A program made the position numbers and the translations under genes. From Nymphaea colorata (Eukaryota > Streptophyta > Magnoliopsida > Nymphaeales > Nymphaeaceae), in the NCBI RefSeq assembly GCF_008831285.2, contig NC_045148.1, forward strand, positions 19,895,002-19,959,001: 64,000 nt of DNA, in the 5' to 3' direction. Shown here piece after piece: positions 17,565 to 33,232 of this stretch. Numbering within the stretch: the stretch's first letter is position 1; each line of letters begins with the position of its first letter. The notes under the pieces are model-generated. The model was not told the DNA's origin. It made no database searches and saw only the letters and a program-made list of their open reading frames with translations.

Positions 17565-17896
17565 ATCTAAGGGTTAAACTTTCGAATGGGTGACTAAAAG
17601 ATGTATTTTTGAAACGCAAACGACAGAAATGGCAACTCGGTGGCACAGTCTATATGGAGGAGGCCGCCATGAGTCCCCACAAGATCACTGTTCTTGATTC
17701 TCCATCGTTGTACGATGTCATGGACAACAAGATTTAAGGCAGGAATGTGGACGAAGGAGAGAAACCACCCAGTTGATCAAGGCTTCGTCCGCAGTAGTTC
17801 ATCCCTCCTCCTCTTTCTTTCCTTCTGCTTCCAGTCACACACGAATTTTAATATTTTATCATCGTTCACATCATGGTCGGTGGAAAAGTTGCAGCA
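17565..17896. other. Upstream region of CRK-B
   Basis: Positions 17655-17700 match the 60 bp repeat upstream of CRK-C (GCCGCCATGAGTCCCCAC). GATTTAAGG near 17731 sits where CRK-C has TATTTAAG, so the presumed TATA box may be weakened. The copia element inserted about 330 bp upstream of the start. Confidence 0.55.
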
Positions 17897-18839
17897 ATGG
17901 GCTGAACAGAATATTGCTTCATCTTCCTCATTGTCCTCCTCCTTCCGCTGGCGCTCATTGACATGGCTGAGACTCCGACCATTTGGTACTGCACCAGCGA
18001 CTCCAACTACACGGCAAACAGCACCTTCGATCACAACCTGCGCCGCGCGTTGGCGTCCCTGGTAGCCAACGTTTCCTTCACCAGCTTCTACAATACCACC
18101 GAAGGCAGAAAACCTGACCAAGCCATTGCCGCGGTTCAGTGTCGAGGCGACCTCGACGGCGAACCTTGTCAGGCCTGTGTATCTGAGTTTACTACACAGC
18201 AGCACTGCCCCAACAACAGAGCAGCTCTCTTTGCCTTCCAGGGCTGCATCACGTACTACCGCGATACCAACTTTACCATTCCTCAATCATTCATGAATTT
18301 TTCTCTCCCGGGCCCTGGAGCCATCCCCAACCCCCAAAGATTCAGGCCCATACTCATTTTCTTTTTCAACAATCTCATCCTTTCCGCCACCACCAATCCT
18401 TCGGGACGCTTCTTCTGGGGCGATAAATTCCATTACACTAAAGATGTGATTGTCTACTGCACAGCGCAGTGCGTACAATACTTGGAACGGAAGGACTGTA
18501 AATCTTGCTTAGACATCGCCTTCATCCAAATGCTCAAAAATGTTGCATACAGACAAGGGGGTGCAGTTTTCTATAGAATGATGTGCTCTGTAAGATATGA
18601 GACCTACCCATTTTTCACTCCCTCATCTCACAATATTGCACCAAGCAGCGCCAATTTCATTACATCTAACTACTCCCCACCAGCATTGAGCGGTATAGTA
18701 GGCACCCCCATCCACAAGAACCCCAAGGTTCTGCTTTCTTATTTGACAAACAAGGCACCTATCTCTGGCTTCTACAATGATGCCGTCGGTTTGGGCTCCA
18801 GCCGAGTCTATGGCCAAGTCTTGTGCAAAGGGGACATCC

Positions 18840-19460
18840 TGTTGGGTCGGGTCCAGCCTCAAGAGAGGACCCGGCCCGGCCCGTCACTTAAGTGATGGGG
18901 AGATAAAAGGGAGGGCACCCGATGGTGCCCCCTAATTCCTTTCTCACGTCTCTCTCTCTTTAGGGTTTCTTTTTGGGGGAAAGAAAGGGGGAGCTCTTCT
19001 TGTGGCTCCACAGCAAGAGGAGAGAAGGAGAAGAGGAAGGCGAAGAAGAGAAGGTTGCGAGCACTTAGCTAAAGCAAGATTCGATTCCAAGGAGGAAGTC
19101 AAACGCATCTCCTCTCAATCCATGATTTCTACATTCCATCGGTGATATTTCCCTTGTTTTCTCATATAATTTTGATGAGATATTATTATTTAAGGGTTGG
19201 CTTTGCATAGCCCCTCGTTAGATAACTTATATCATTGATTATAGTAGATTGAGTTTGGGTCGTAGTACCCCGTGGTTTTTACCCTCATTGTTTTTGAGGA
19301 GTTTTCCACGTAAAAATCTTCTTGTGCAGTTTGTGATTGTGATTACTTTGCTTGGATTGCTTGGTCGTTGATTCGTTGCTCATTACATGATCGATTTGGG
19401 ATATATTTTGTTGTTAAATCAATTTTAGTAGATTGTGTCCTATCTGCTTTTATCCAAACA
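18840..19460 (+). mobile_element. Solo LTR inside CRK-B exon 1
   Basis: The 621 bp begins TGTTGGGTCGGG and ends CCAAACA, flanked by CATCC on both sides (18835-18839 and 19461-19465). Removing the LTR and one CATCC joins the third DUF26 motif without loss. The first 250 bases or so align with the minus-strand start of the 12106-17559 LTRs, so the family is related. The 3' half differs. No internal retroelement sequence is present, so this is the product of LTR-LTR recombination. Confidence 0.95.
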
Positions 19461-20844
19461 CATCCCTGTGGATGTTTGCTGGAACTGCACAGACCAGGCA
19501 GCTACCAAAATCCAGGATCTGTGCCCCAATAGTAAAAGGGCAATCATATGGCTCGACCGCTGCCACGTGAAGCTCGATGGCATGATAGACGTTTATGACA
19601 GGGCATGCCAACCAGCAGGGAAGGACGTGTCAAGCCCCGCAAGCTTCAATCAGAATTTGAGAATCCTCATATCCAACCTGACATCGCTGGCGACGCAGAG
19701 CTCTCCCAATCGCCTCTTTGCTACAGGAGTTTCTGTGCTTGCAGAATCACAGAGGATCTACGCTCTGGTGCAGTGCGTGAGAGATATACCTGTGGAAGGA
19801 TGTCGGTGGTGCTTGCAGAATGCCAGCTTTGATATTGAGGGATGTTCTCATGGAGAGCAAGGCAGTCGCATCCTCAGGGGAAGCTGCAACTTGGCTTTCG
19901 GATCGCAGCAATTCTTTTTAGGCGATCCTACACTGGTATCACTTGTGCAATCCAATCATGGTGAGCCCTCACTCTTGTCACCGAAATTGGCCATCTGACA
20001 ATTTGCAAACAAGCACAACTCGTATAGAAGGCTCATTTGTGCTCACATTATGCAGGGCATAAGCGCTGGTGGATGTTTGCTGCGGTGTGCATCGTTGGTG
20101 GAGTGATCTTAGCAGCATCTTTGGCGCTGTGATTAGTTCGGAGAAAGCAGCGACATTTAAGTAAAGTTTATATGCCTTTAAAGATATTGTCGGTCCTATC
20201 TTTCATTGTAAGTCTCATAATTTCCTTGATTTCTCATCATTTCATGGCATTTTAGAGAAGCTAAAATACAAAGAAGCCTCTTCGGTTGATGTTGGGAGCA
20301 TAAAAGAGGACGAGGCAGACTACCATTTACCACAAATCAGCCTAAGGACAATACAAAATGCTACAGAATACTTTTCAGAAGAAAATAAGCTTGGAGAAGG
20401 TGGATATGGACCTGTTTATAAGGTAACTGAATTAATCACATTTCATTTTTCCCTGTTATTATTCATTAGTGAAGAGAGCAAATTGCCGGATTGAAGCGAT
20501 CCATGTAAAATGTAAAAGAAGCAGTGCATTTCTGAATTTCCTGACATGGGCCACAGTTTTTTATAGCCAGCGAACAAGGATTTTGGCCCGAACTAGAATT
20601 TCCCTACAATAAGTTGCATACTTTGGTTAGAAGTACAAATAGATAACAAGTGGCGATGTTCTTCTATCAGGGAAAGCTTTCCAGTGGACAAGAAGTAGCT
20701 GTTAAAGGCTGTCTGGGAACTCTGGGCAAGGTTTAAAGGAGTTCAGGAATGAAGTTGAATTGATAGCCAAACTTCAACATAGAAACCTAGTTAGGCTGAT
20801 CGGTTGCTGCTTGGAAAAGGGTGAGAAGCTTCTCATATATGAAT

Positions 20845-21316
<472 letters not shown>

Positions 21317-23678
21317 TAACGCCCATGATCTCTTTCCTTTTTCTTTATTTATGGAAAACATTAATAGGGGGAAGAATTATAAACGGCAGATTTAATTGAG
21401 GGTTACGTAAAATGAAAACTGACAATTAAATCATAGCGGAAGCAGTTTTGGAAAGAAAAGAAGGGGAAAGAAACAACTGACGGGGTGATTGATTTCCTTG
21501 TGAGAGATTGAAAATTTGTCATCTCTTATTGCTGCAGCCCTCAACGGGAGACTCCAACGACAAGAGAAAGAAAGAAAGGAAGAGAGAGAGAGAGAGGGGC
21601 GTCCTCATCTTTGCCCTCTTTCTAGTTGAAGATTGAAGTGGTTGGCTGCTAGAAACGGACGAGAAGCAAAAGGGGAAGTCATTTCGGAATCAAAAAAAGG
21701 TATGGGAATGTTCAACTATGAATACAGCATGAAGCCGTGTATTTCTGATTTCTTATAGAAGCTATATTTATGTAGATCTATGTATCTTAGTGCATGAATA
21801 TGAATCTATGCATGAGTTGTAGTATGGGGATTTTCAGCCATGATTGAAGCATGAAGCCATGTATTTTGATCTCTTATAGATACATATATACTTAGAAGAT
21901 GAATCCATGTAGGGAAATTTCAGTTATGCATGTATCATGAAGCATGCGTATTTTGAGTTATTGCATATACATATACAAGTGAATCTATGTAAGGGATGAA
22001 TCCATGAATAAAATGCCATATATGGAGATGATATGTGATGTTTTTAGATCTAGTAATCTCTGGTTTCTTAGAAATAAGCATCATGGTGGGTGTTAGTATA
22101 AGATGGATGTTGAAACTCTGTGGCGTAGATTGTTAAAGTTGTTCTCCTTGTTTCCGTTTGTTATTCAATCTGTGAAAAACTAAGACTAGGGCCAACCTTA
22201 GAACCGAGCATACATATATGAGATCAGAAGAGTTGCGATAGAGATTTCAAGCTAACTACAAAAAAAAAAAAAAATGTGTTTATCAACCCTCATAGAGGGT
22301 CTGGCCTTCGACCGTGCGATACAAAATGAATTTGGAAAGACTCTATTGTCTTCCCGAGCCTACTATGATACAAAGAAAGAGGGGAGGAAATACCCCAACT
22401 CCATCGACGAGCAGAACCTGTCACCGATCGACTGGAAACCGGTCGTTTCCTTGTGGGGGTAGCAGAGGTGAGTTGGGGAAAATAAGACACGGCGCTGTGA
22501 GGAGTTCCTCCTGCCGTTCCCTTTTCCTTGCTGGTTCCTCCCTGCTGCAGCGAGAAGGAGACTAGGAAGGAATGCGACAGGTTTTGCTCGTCGATGGAGT
22601 TGGGGTATTTCCTCCCCTCTTTCCTTGTATCATAGTAGGCTCGGGAAGACAATAGAGTCTTTCCAAATTCATTTTGTATCGCACGGTCTAAGGCCAGACC
22701 CTCTATGAGGGTTGATAAACACATTTTTTTTTTTTTGTAGTTAGCTTGAAATCTCTATCGCAACTCTTCTGATCTCATATATGTATGCTCGGTTCTAAGG
22801 TTGGCCCTAGTCTTAGTTTTTCACAGATTGAATAACAAACGGAAACAAGGAGAACAACTTTAACAATCTACGCCACAGAGTTTCAACATCCATCTTATAC
22901 TAACACCCACCATGATGCTTATTTCTAAGAAACCACAGATTACTAGATCTAAAAACATCACATATCATCTCCATATATGGCATTTTATTCATGGATTCAT
23001 CCCTTACATAGGTTCACTTGTATATGTATATGCAAGAACTCAAAATACGCATGCTTCATGATACATGCATAACTGAAATTTCCCAACATGGATTCATCTT
23101 CTAAGTATATATGTATCTATAAGAGATCAAAATACATGGCTTCATGCTTCAATCATGGCTGAAAATCCCCATACTACAACTCATGCATAGATTCATATTC
23201 ATGCACCAAGATACATAGATCTACATAAATATAGCTTCTATAAGAAATCAGAAATACACGGCTTCATGTTGTATTCATAGTTGAACATTCCCATACCTTT
23301 TTTTTATTCCGAAATGACTTCCCCTTTTGCTTCTCGTCCGTTTCTAGCAGCCAACCACTTCAATCTTCAACTAGAAAGAGGGCAAAGATGAGGACGCCCC
23401 TCTCTCTCTCTCTCTTCCTTTCTTTCTTTCTCTTGTCGTTGGAGTCTCCCGTTGAGGGCTGCAGCAATAAGAGATGACAAATTTTCAATCTCTCACAAGG
23501 AAATCAATCACCTGTGAGTTGTTTCTTTCCCCTTCTTTTCTTTCCAAAACTGCTTCCTCTATGATTTAATTGTCAGTTTTCATTTTACGTAACCATCAAT
23601 TAAATCTGCCGTTTATAATTCTTCCCCCTATTAATGTTTTCCATAAATAAAGAAAAAGGAAAGAGATCATGGGCGTTA
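21317..23678. mobile_element. Foldback-type element with 1.1 kb inverted arms
   Basis: The left arm (21317-22422, starting TAACGCCCATG) is the reverse complement of the right arm (22576-23678, ending CATGGGCGTTA), with only scattered mismatches. The 153 bp loop (22423-22575) shows no gene. The arms contain about three degenerate tandem units (about 21710-22000) that repeat phrases such as GCATGAAGCC and CTTATAGA. Arms built from tandem repeats are typical of foldback elements. No transposase is visible, so it is non-autonomous. It lies after exon 5 of CRK-B. The ends do not let me assign a superfamily. Confidence 0.85.
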
Positions 23679-23680
23679 CA

Positions 23681-24156
23681 ATATGCCCAATAAAAGCCTC
23701 GATGCCCTGCTGAAAGGTAGCTTCTTGACTTCTTTCCACATGTACATATTTCAATACACATCTAGAGCTCATCTATAAGGCACCAGTTGCCTTTGATAAT
23801 CTAGAAGAACGGGTTAAAGGTGTGGGGAAAGCAAGAAAGAGAGGGAGGAAGAGAGAATGTTAGAGAGAGAGAGAAAGGTTAATCAAATTAAACAATGTGC
23901 AGATGCAGAAGATCGCATATTGTTGGACAGGGGAAAGAGGTTCAATATCATCATGGGAATTGCAAGGGGAATCCTTTATCTTCACCAAGATTCTCGACTC
24001 AACATCATTCACCGGGATCTCAAGGCTGGCAAAGTGCTGCTAGATGAGCAACTGAATTCTAAAATTTTCGACTTTGGATTGGCAAGGATTTTCAGTGGAG
24101 TTCACGGGCAAGCAACTACCAGTGTTGTTGTTGGCACATAGTAAGTTCAAGACTAC
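23681..24156 (+). repeat. Direct duplication flanking the foldback element, right copy
   Basis: Second copy of 20845-21316, with a 4 bp net insertion in intron 4. It has substitutions in the kinase exon: N to K in HRDLKAGN, P to S, and S to F just before DFG. Beyond 24156 the sequence continues as normal CRK intron 5, so this copy is contiguous with the original 3' side. Confidence 0.9.
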
Positions 24157-25180
24157 CATGAACCTTAATAGTTTTATTGTACCTCATAGTCACCAATATT
24201 ATTTTTCTTGTTTATCTTAACTTTTCAAAGTCCGAGTTATATGGCCTTGAACACTGTTTGATCAACGAGTCAGTTCCTCGGTTCCTGCATTGATCTAAAG
24301 GGGAACATTGTCACCTCTTCTAGAGACAGATATAATATATGACCAAACAACTCACAGGTATTGGTCTGTCAAAATTGGGACTATAGCCTTCTTTTGATCT
24401 CATCTCTTCTGTCAAATTAAAGAAGAAACTTGCAACTCTGAAATTCTTTCTAGAAGGACTGGGAATCATGAAGGTGATCTGTGTAATTATGTGGCCTTTA
24501 TCTGGTTAGTCCAGTAGAGAACCTGTCTTCCCCCGAATTGTAAACTGGAGGTTCTGTAGAGCCCTTTTCATGAAGCATCTGCTGTCTTCACTTATGTTCA
24601 AGCCTTTCTTATTTCAGCGGATACATGGCTCCAGAATATGCCATGGGTGGCGTGTTCTCGACCAAATCTGATGTCTACAGCTTTGGTATTTTGTTGCTGG
24701 AAATCATCAGTAGCCATCTGAATGCAAGTTTTAATGCTACTCATGAAGCTCGTAGCCTTGTCGGGCATGTAAGCTTCTCTCTCTCTCTCCCTCCCTCCCT
24801 CTATCTGATACATTCATATAGGCACACACACACACAGAGAAAACCAGAAGCTTGCTTTCTTACTTGAATTAATAATTGGTAAGTAGGCGTGGAGCATGTG
24901 GTGTGAAGAAAATGGGAAGGGGTTCATCGATCCAGTCCTGAAAGGAACAAGTTCAAGTAAAACTGAAACTATAAGATGTATGCAGATAGGCGTGCTCTGC
25001 ATTCAAGAAGATGCTGCAAGTCGGCCTACCATGTCAACAGTGGTTCTCATGCTTGGCAACAACTCTTTGGATCTTCCCTTGCCCAAGCAACCTGCATTTG
25101 TCCAGGGAAATGGTGCTGTCGAATCCTGTCAAGTGCTTTCTTCTGGTGTGGAGTCTGCTACTTTTAACAGTGCGAGGTAA

Positions 25181-26920
25181 AGGCGCCAAGCATTTTGTAT
25201 GAATCAAGTTAATTGCGGTGCGTATGGTCGGCATCTTGAGTTTTGACATACAAGAAAGTGCAAGAGTTGAATACTTTGGCATCTGATTGCATAAATTTAT
25301 GAAGAAATCTAAGAGTCTGCTTCGATTCCTGTTTTTTTTCAGAAAAAAATTGTCATTTGGAAATAATAAGGTTAAATGCACGCTAATTTTAAATGTTCTT
25401 AAAAATACACTGTTTGTCTGAAAGGTTAGAGGCTACATGTGCATCCTCCTTGGTGGCAGAAAAATGTTTGGTGCTTTTGGGGGAAGAAATTTGAGAGAAA
25501 TGGTAAGATTAGCGACTGCATGTGAAGTACATGGGTGTGCTTATTAAAACAAAAAAATTATATTTAAATTGGTAAGCAAGTGTTGTATCGTGATAACATG
25601 GATTACATAAGTAATCAATTGCAATTTTAGGGTTCGATAGGTACCAGATACCTAGCCCAACTCAAGCCTTAAAAATGAGCACTTGGTTGGCTCGGTTTGA
25701 CATGATAATTTATTTTTTATATTATATGTACGATTAATTATATTTATATATTAAGTTATATTTTAAAAAAAAAATTCTAACGGAGCTTGGTATGATTCTC
25801 AGATAGTCAGTTTATAGTCATGTCCTAAGCTCTACCCAAACCTGAGTTTTTTAGGGGAAACCTAATTTGCTTGTTTAGTTTTCATGGAAATCTTGTTTTG
25901 GCACGTGCATAAAAAATTATGCAAAATATTTCTGTCTAAACAAAAAAAAAGATTAAAAAATTGTGTAAAAGTTAAAATGTCTAACATGTTCATTATTTAC
26001 TTGAACTCCTATTATAGTGGCCACGATTGTGCAACAGTCATGACGTGGAAATCTATAATATAATATTTTTATTATTTATATATTAAATTATATTTACAAA
26101 TATTTTTTATTATAATCAAGGGTGAAGGCTGGAGTTTAAGATGAAGGTAGTCAAAGTTGCAGTCCCAAGCTTGACTTTTTATCAAGTGCCCACCGCTAAT
26201 TTGCTTGTTTATTTTTCTGTGAAGCTAGTTTAACTGCACCGACCAAAATAATCTTTGTTAATTTTTTTTTAAATACATAAATAATAAAAAAGTTAAAACC
26301 CATTACTTTATCCAAAAAGTACCCGCAACTCGTCTTTTTTTTTTTTTTTTGGTGGCCTTGATTGTTCAATGTTCGCCAGTCAAGTCAAGCAAATTTTGTT
26401 TTCACGCGCCAGAAAAAAAAAAAAGGAACGATCGTGGCCACGTACATGCCTTATCTCCATGATGAGGACAAGTGCGGATTCCTTGCACATTGAATTATTA
26501 GGAAACAACAAAATTCAAAAGGTAGGATGGGAAGGAGCAACGGTGGTTTCTTCTTCTCTGAATTGTCGGCCTATCGCACTAGTATTCACTTGTTGACCTT
26601 CACCTTCTTCGCTGGGGCTTCTTATAAATAACATTTTTTATTTGATTGTTCTTTTAAGGATACACTGCCTTGTTTAACAGATTCAAACAATAGAAAAACA
26701 GCAACACAAAAAAATTGATTTTTCACTCCAAAATAGAACAGAGGATTCCTTCACCATAAAAGACTTTACATCTTTTGGGAGAAAGTTACAAAGCACGGTA
26801 CAAGCATTCATCAATTCGGAGACCAGGCATTTTGCTTACTAAAGTTGAGATCCATTAAATAGTCCTTACAAGGGATTAGGTTGATCAATCCAACACGATC
26901 TTGAAATAGAGCTACTACGC
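25181..26920. other. Intergenic region between CRK-B and CRK-C
   Basis: Strongly AT-rich with poly-A and poly-T runs. No credible gene is present, and the frame at 26369-26596 has no recognisable content. TTGACC, a possible W-box core, occurs near 26593. The CRK-A/-C type poly(A) context was not found after CRK-B. Confidence 0.5.
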
Positions 26921-27040
26921 AACATCGTGGAAGCAGCCATGAGTCCCCACAAGATCCTGTACTTGATAATACATCCACCCAACATGGTGGAAGCCGCCAT
27001 GAGTCCCCACAAGATCATTGTTCTTGATCGCTAATCATTG
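26921..27040. repeat. Two tandem 60 bp repeats upstream of CRK-C
   Basis: 26921-26980 and 26981-27040 share the core GCCATGAGTCCCCACAAGAT. A single related copy is at 17655-17700 upstream of CRK-B. Its position 190-310 bp before the CRK-C start suggests an old promoter element, but function is inference. Confidence 0.85.
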
Positions 27041-27070
27041 CAACGACGTGGCCATGGAATCCACCATCGA

Positions 27071-27078
27071 TATTTAAG
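27071..27078 (+). promoter_or_regulatory. Candidate TATA box of CRK-C
   Basis: TATTTAAG lies 158 bp before the start codon, in sequence conserved upstream of CRK-B, where the first T is G. It would give a leader of about 125 bases. No transcript data can be seen. Confidence 0.4.
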
Positions 27079-27228
27079 ATGGCAATGTGGAGGGAGAACA
27101 GAGATCACCCAGTTAAAGCTCCCACTAACCGGCATCCTTCCTCCTCTCCTTTCCTTCGGCTTCCAATCACCGAAGAATTTTGTCATCATTCACAACACGA
27201 CGGGGTGAGTGGTAACATCGGAGCAGCA

Positions 27229-31559
<4,331 letters not shown>

Positions 31560-31725
31560 CTACTTTCTGCTGGTATGGAGTCTGTAACTTTTAACAGTGC
31601 AGGGTAAAGGTACCAAACATTTTTGTATGAATCAAGTTAGTCGCGATACGGTATGATCAGCATCTTGAGTCTCGATATGTGGTTGTGTTGTAAGCTCACT
31701 ACGTCCGCATATGTTTGTGTTGATC

Positions 31726-31731
31726 AATAAA
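31726..31731 (+). terminator. Poly(A) signal AATAAA of CRK-C
   Basis: AATAAA about 170 bases after the stop, in the context TGTGTTGATC shared with CRK-A. Confidence 0.55.
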
Positions 31732-32019
31732 GTTATTTTATCTGCTTCTACTATTCAAAACCTGTCCATGCATGCGGCTGGAGCTATTGCGCGACAGAAT
31801 GAAGCACTTAATTACTTGGGAGCTTTTTCATTGAGACGTGAAAATTTGCAGTAATTGATCTCTGCACTCCTCCGTTTCAGTACTTGGCATCTAATTGCAT
31901 AAATCGATTAAGAAAGTTAAGGGAGTTGCCTCAACTCCTTTTTATTTTATTTTATTTTTTTCAGAAAACCGATTGCAAAGCCACGTGATTAGCATTTGGA
32001 AATAATAAAATTAAATACA

Positions 32020-32430
32020 CGTAGGGATGTCTATGTATCGAATTTGAATTGGATATATTCATAATTGTATTGATTTTTTCGGATATTTTCATATTTGAAT
32101 TGGGAATCAAATATGAACAAAGAAAAATCGTATTCAAATCAGTCTTTACATTTATATTTGAATTTGAATTTTGAACTAAATTTAGCTGATTTTCAAAATG
32201 TAAGAGCATTAGATATAGGATATTTGGTTAAAAATAAATATGATCTGAATTCGTGTCTGAATTCAATCGAATGCTTATGTGTATCTGAATTTGAATATGA
32301 TCAGATGTTACTTTTTAAATGCGAATCTGATCCATCATATCCGATTTTTCATAAAGATTTGATCAACTATCCAGTTCAAAACAAATATATTGACATCTTT
32401 AAATTCACGCGAAGTTATAAATTTTCTTGA
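32020..32430. repeat. AT-rich dispersed repeat (GAATTTGAAT family), copy 1
   Basis: Dense short motifs such as GAATTTGAAT and TCTGAATTTGAA occur here. The phrase TTTTCAAAATGTAAGAGCATT is shared almost exactly with 47570-47595. Related sequence also lies at about 48150-48530. Open frames here are products of base composition. Confidence 0.6.
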
Positions 32431-33232
32431 AAGTACACTGTTTGTCCATGATCAGCTACGTTAAAAAAAAAAATCTATAAGTTTATTTCTAACAAGGGCA
32501 CTGCTAAATTAATTAAAAATTGTCATTTTGCCACATGAAAAAAGAATATATACTTTAACTATGTGAACATCTGACTTTCTATTTTGATATATAATCTTTT
32601 GGCATGCATTAGTATGACTTGACTAATATCGACATGAATAAAAAGTTCAACTCTTTTATGTTTATGTATATGATTTATGGGTAACGACACATAATTTTTC
32701 TTCTCTAAGGGTGAAAGAATTAAGAACCACATATACATGGAAGCCATAGCCGCCCTCCTCCTGCTCCCACTACAAAACAGCATTTCTTCCTGTTAAATCA
32801 TTTTCAATCAAATGATACAGCGTAAAGTCCAAATTTTTCCACAATAACAACGTAAATTAACTGTTGGAAAATTCATATACGTCAAACTTTTGATTAAAAA
32901 AAAAAAGTACTGGATTTAGCAAATGCTGCAGACCAATAACATGAGAATCAGCCAAGAAATTCAGCAACAGATCACCCCGTCCCCATTATAACCCCTATAG
33001 AACCTTCCAAGGAATTAGGCCGCCCCTGTCGCTCTCGTCGAACTATCGATCTCCTTCCAGCGGCAGGCTGCTTGACAAACACCTTCCCCTGTATATCGAG
33101 GGATCGCTCCATGATCCGATGCTTATCAACACTCAAGTAGAGAAGAACACAAGCGTAAAGAACAGACCCACATTCTCCTCCTGATCGGCTCCAAAGTTCC
33201 ATCGTCCGCCACCTGTTGAACTGCAGAGAGCC

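Larger units (their letters stand above)
31560..33232. other. Intergenic region between CRK-C and CRK-D
   Basis: The old CRK-A-like C-terminal coding tail remains readable to about 31607 after the new stop. A poly(A) signal lies at 31726-31731. An AT-rich repeat of the GAATTTGAAT type spans about 32020-32430. The 300 bases before CRK-D are less AT-rich and presumably carry its promoter. TTGACA at 33072-33077 is a possible W-box-like core. Confidence 0.5.

Noticed and set aside
18287-18862. Minus-strand frames opposite CRK-B exon 1
   Set aside because: Antisense shadows. The same occurs opposite the other CRK first exons.
22274-22724. Similar open frames on both strands (62 and 144 codons) in the foldback element
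   Set aside because: They are the same sequence read from the two inverted arms. The match between them is explained by the repeat and no protein family is recognisable.
32095-32430. A 111-codon frame rich in Asn, Leu and Tyr
   Set aside because: It is part of the AT-rich repeat family, and the composition explains the frame.
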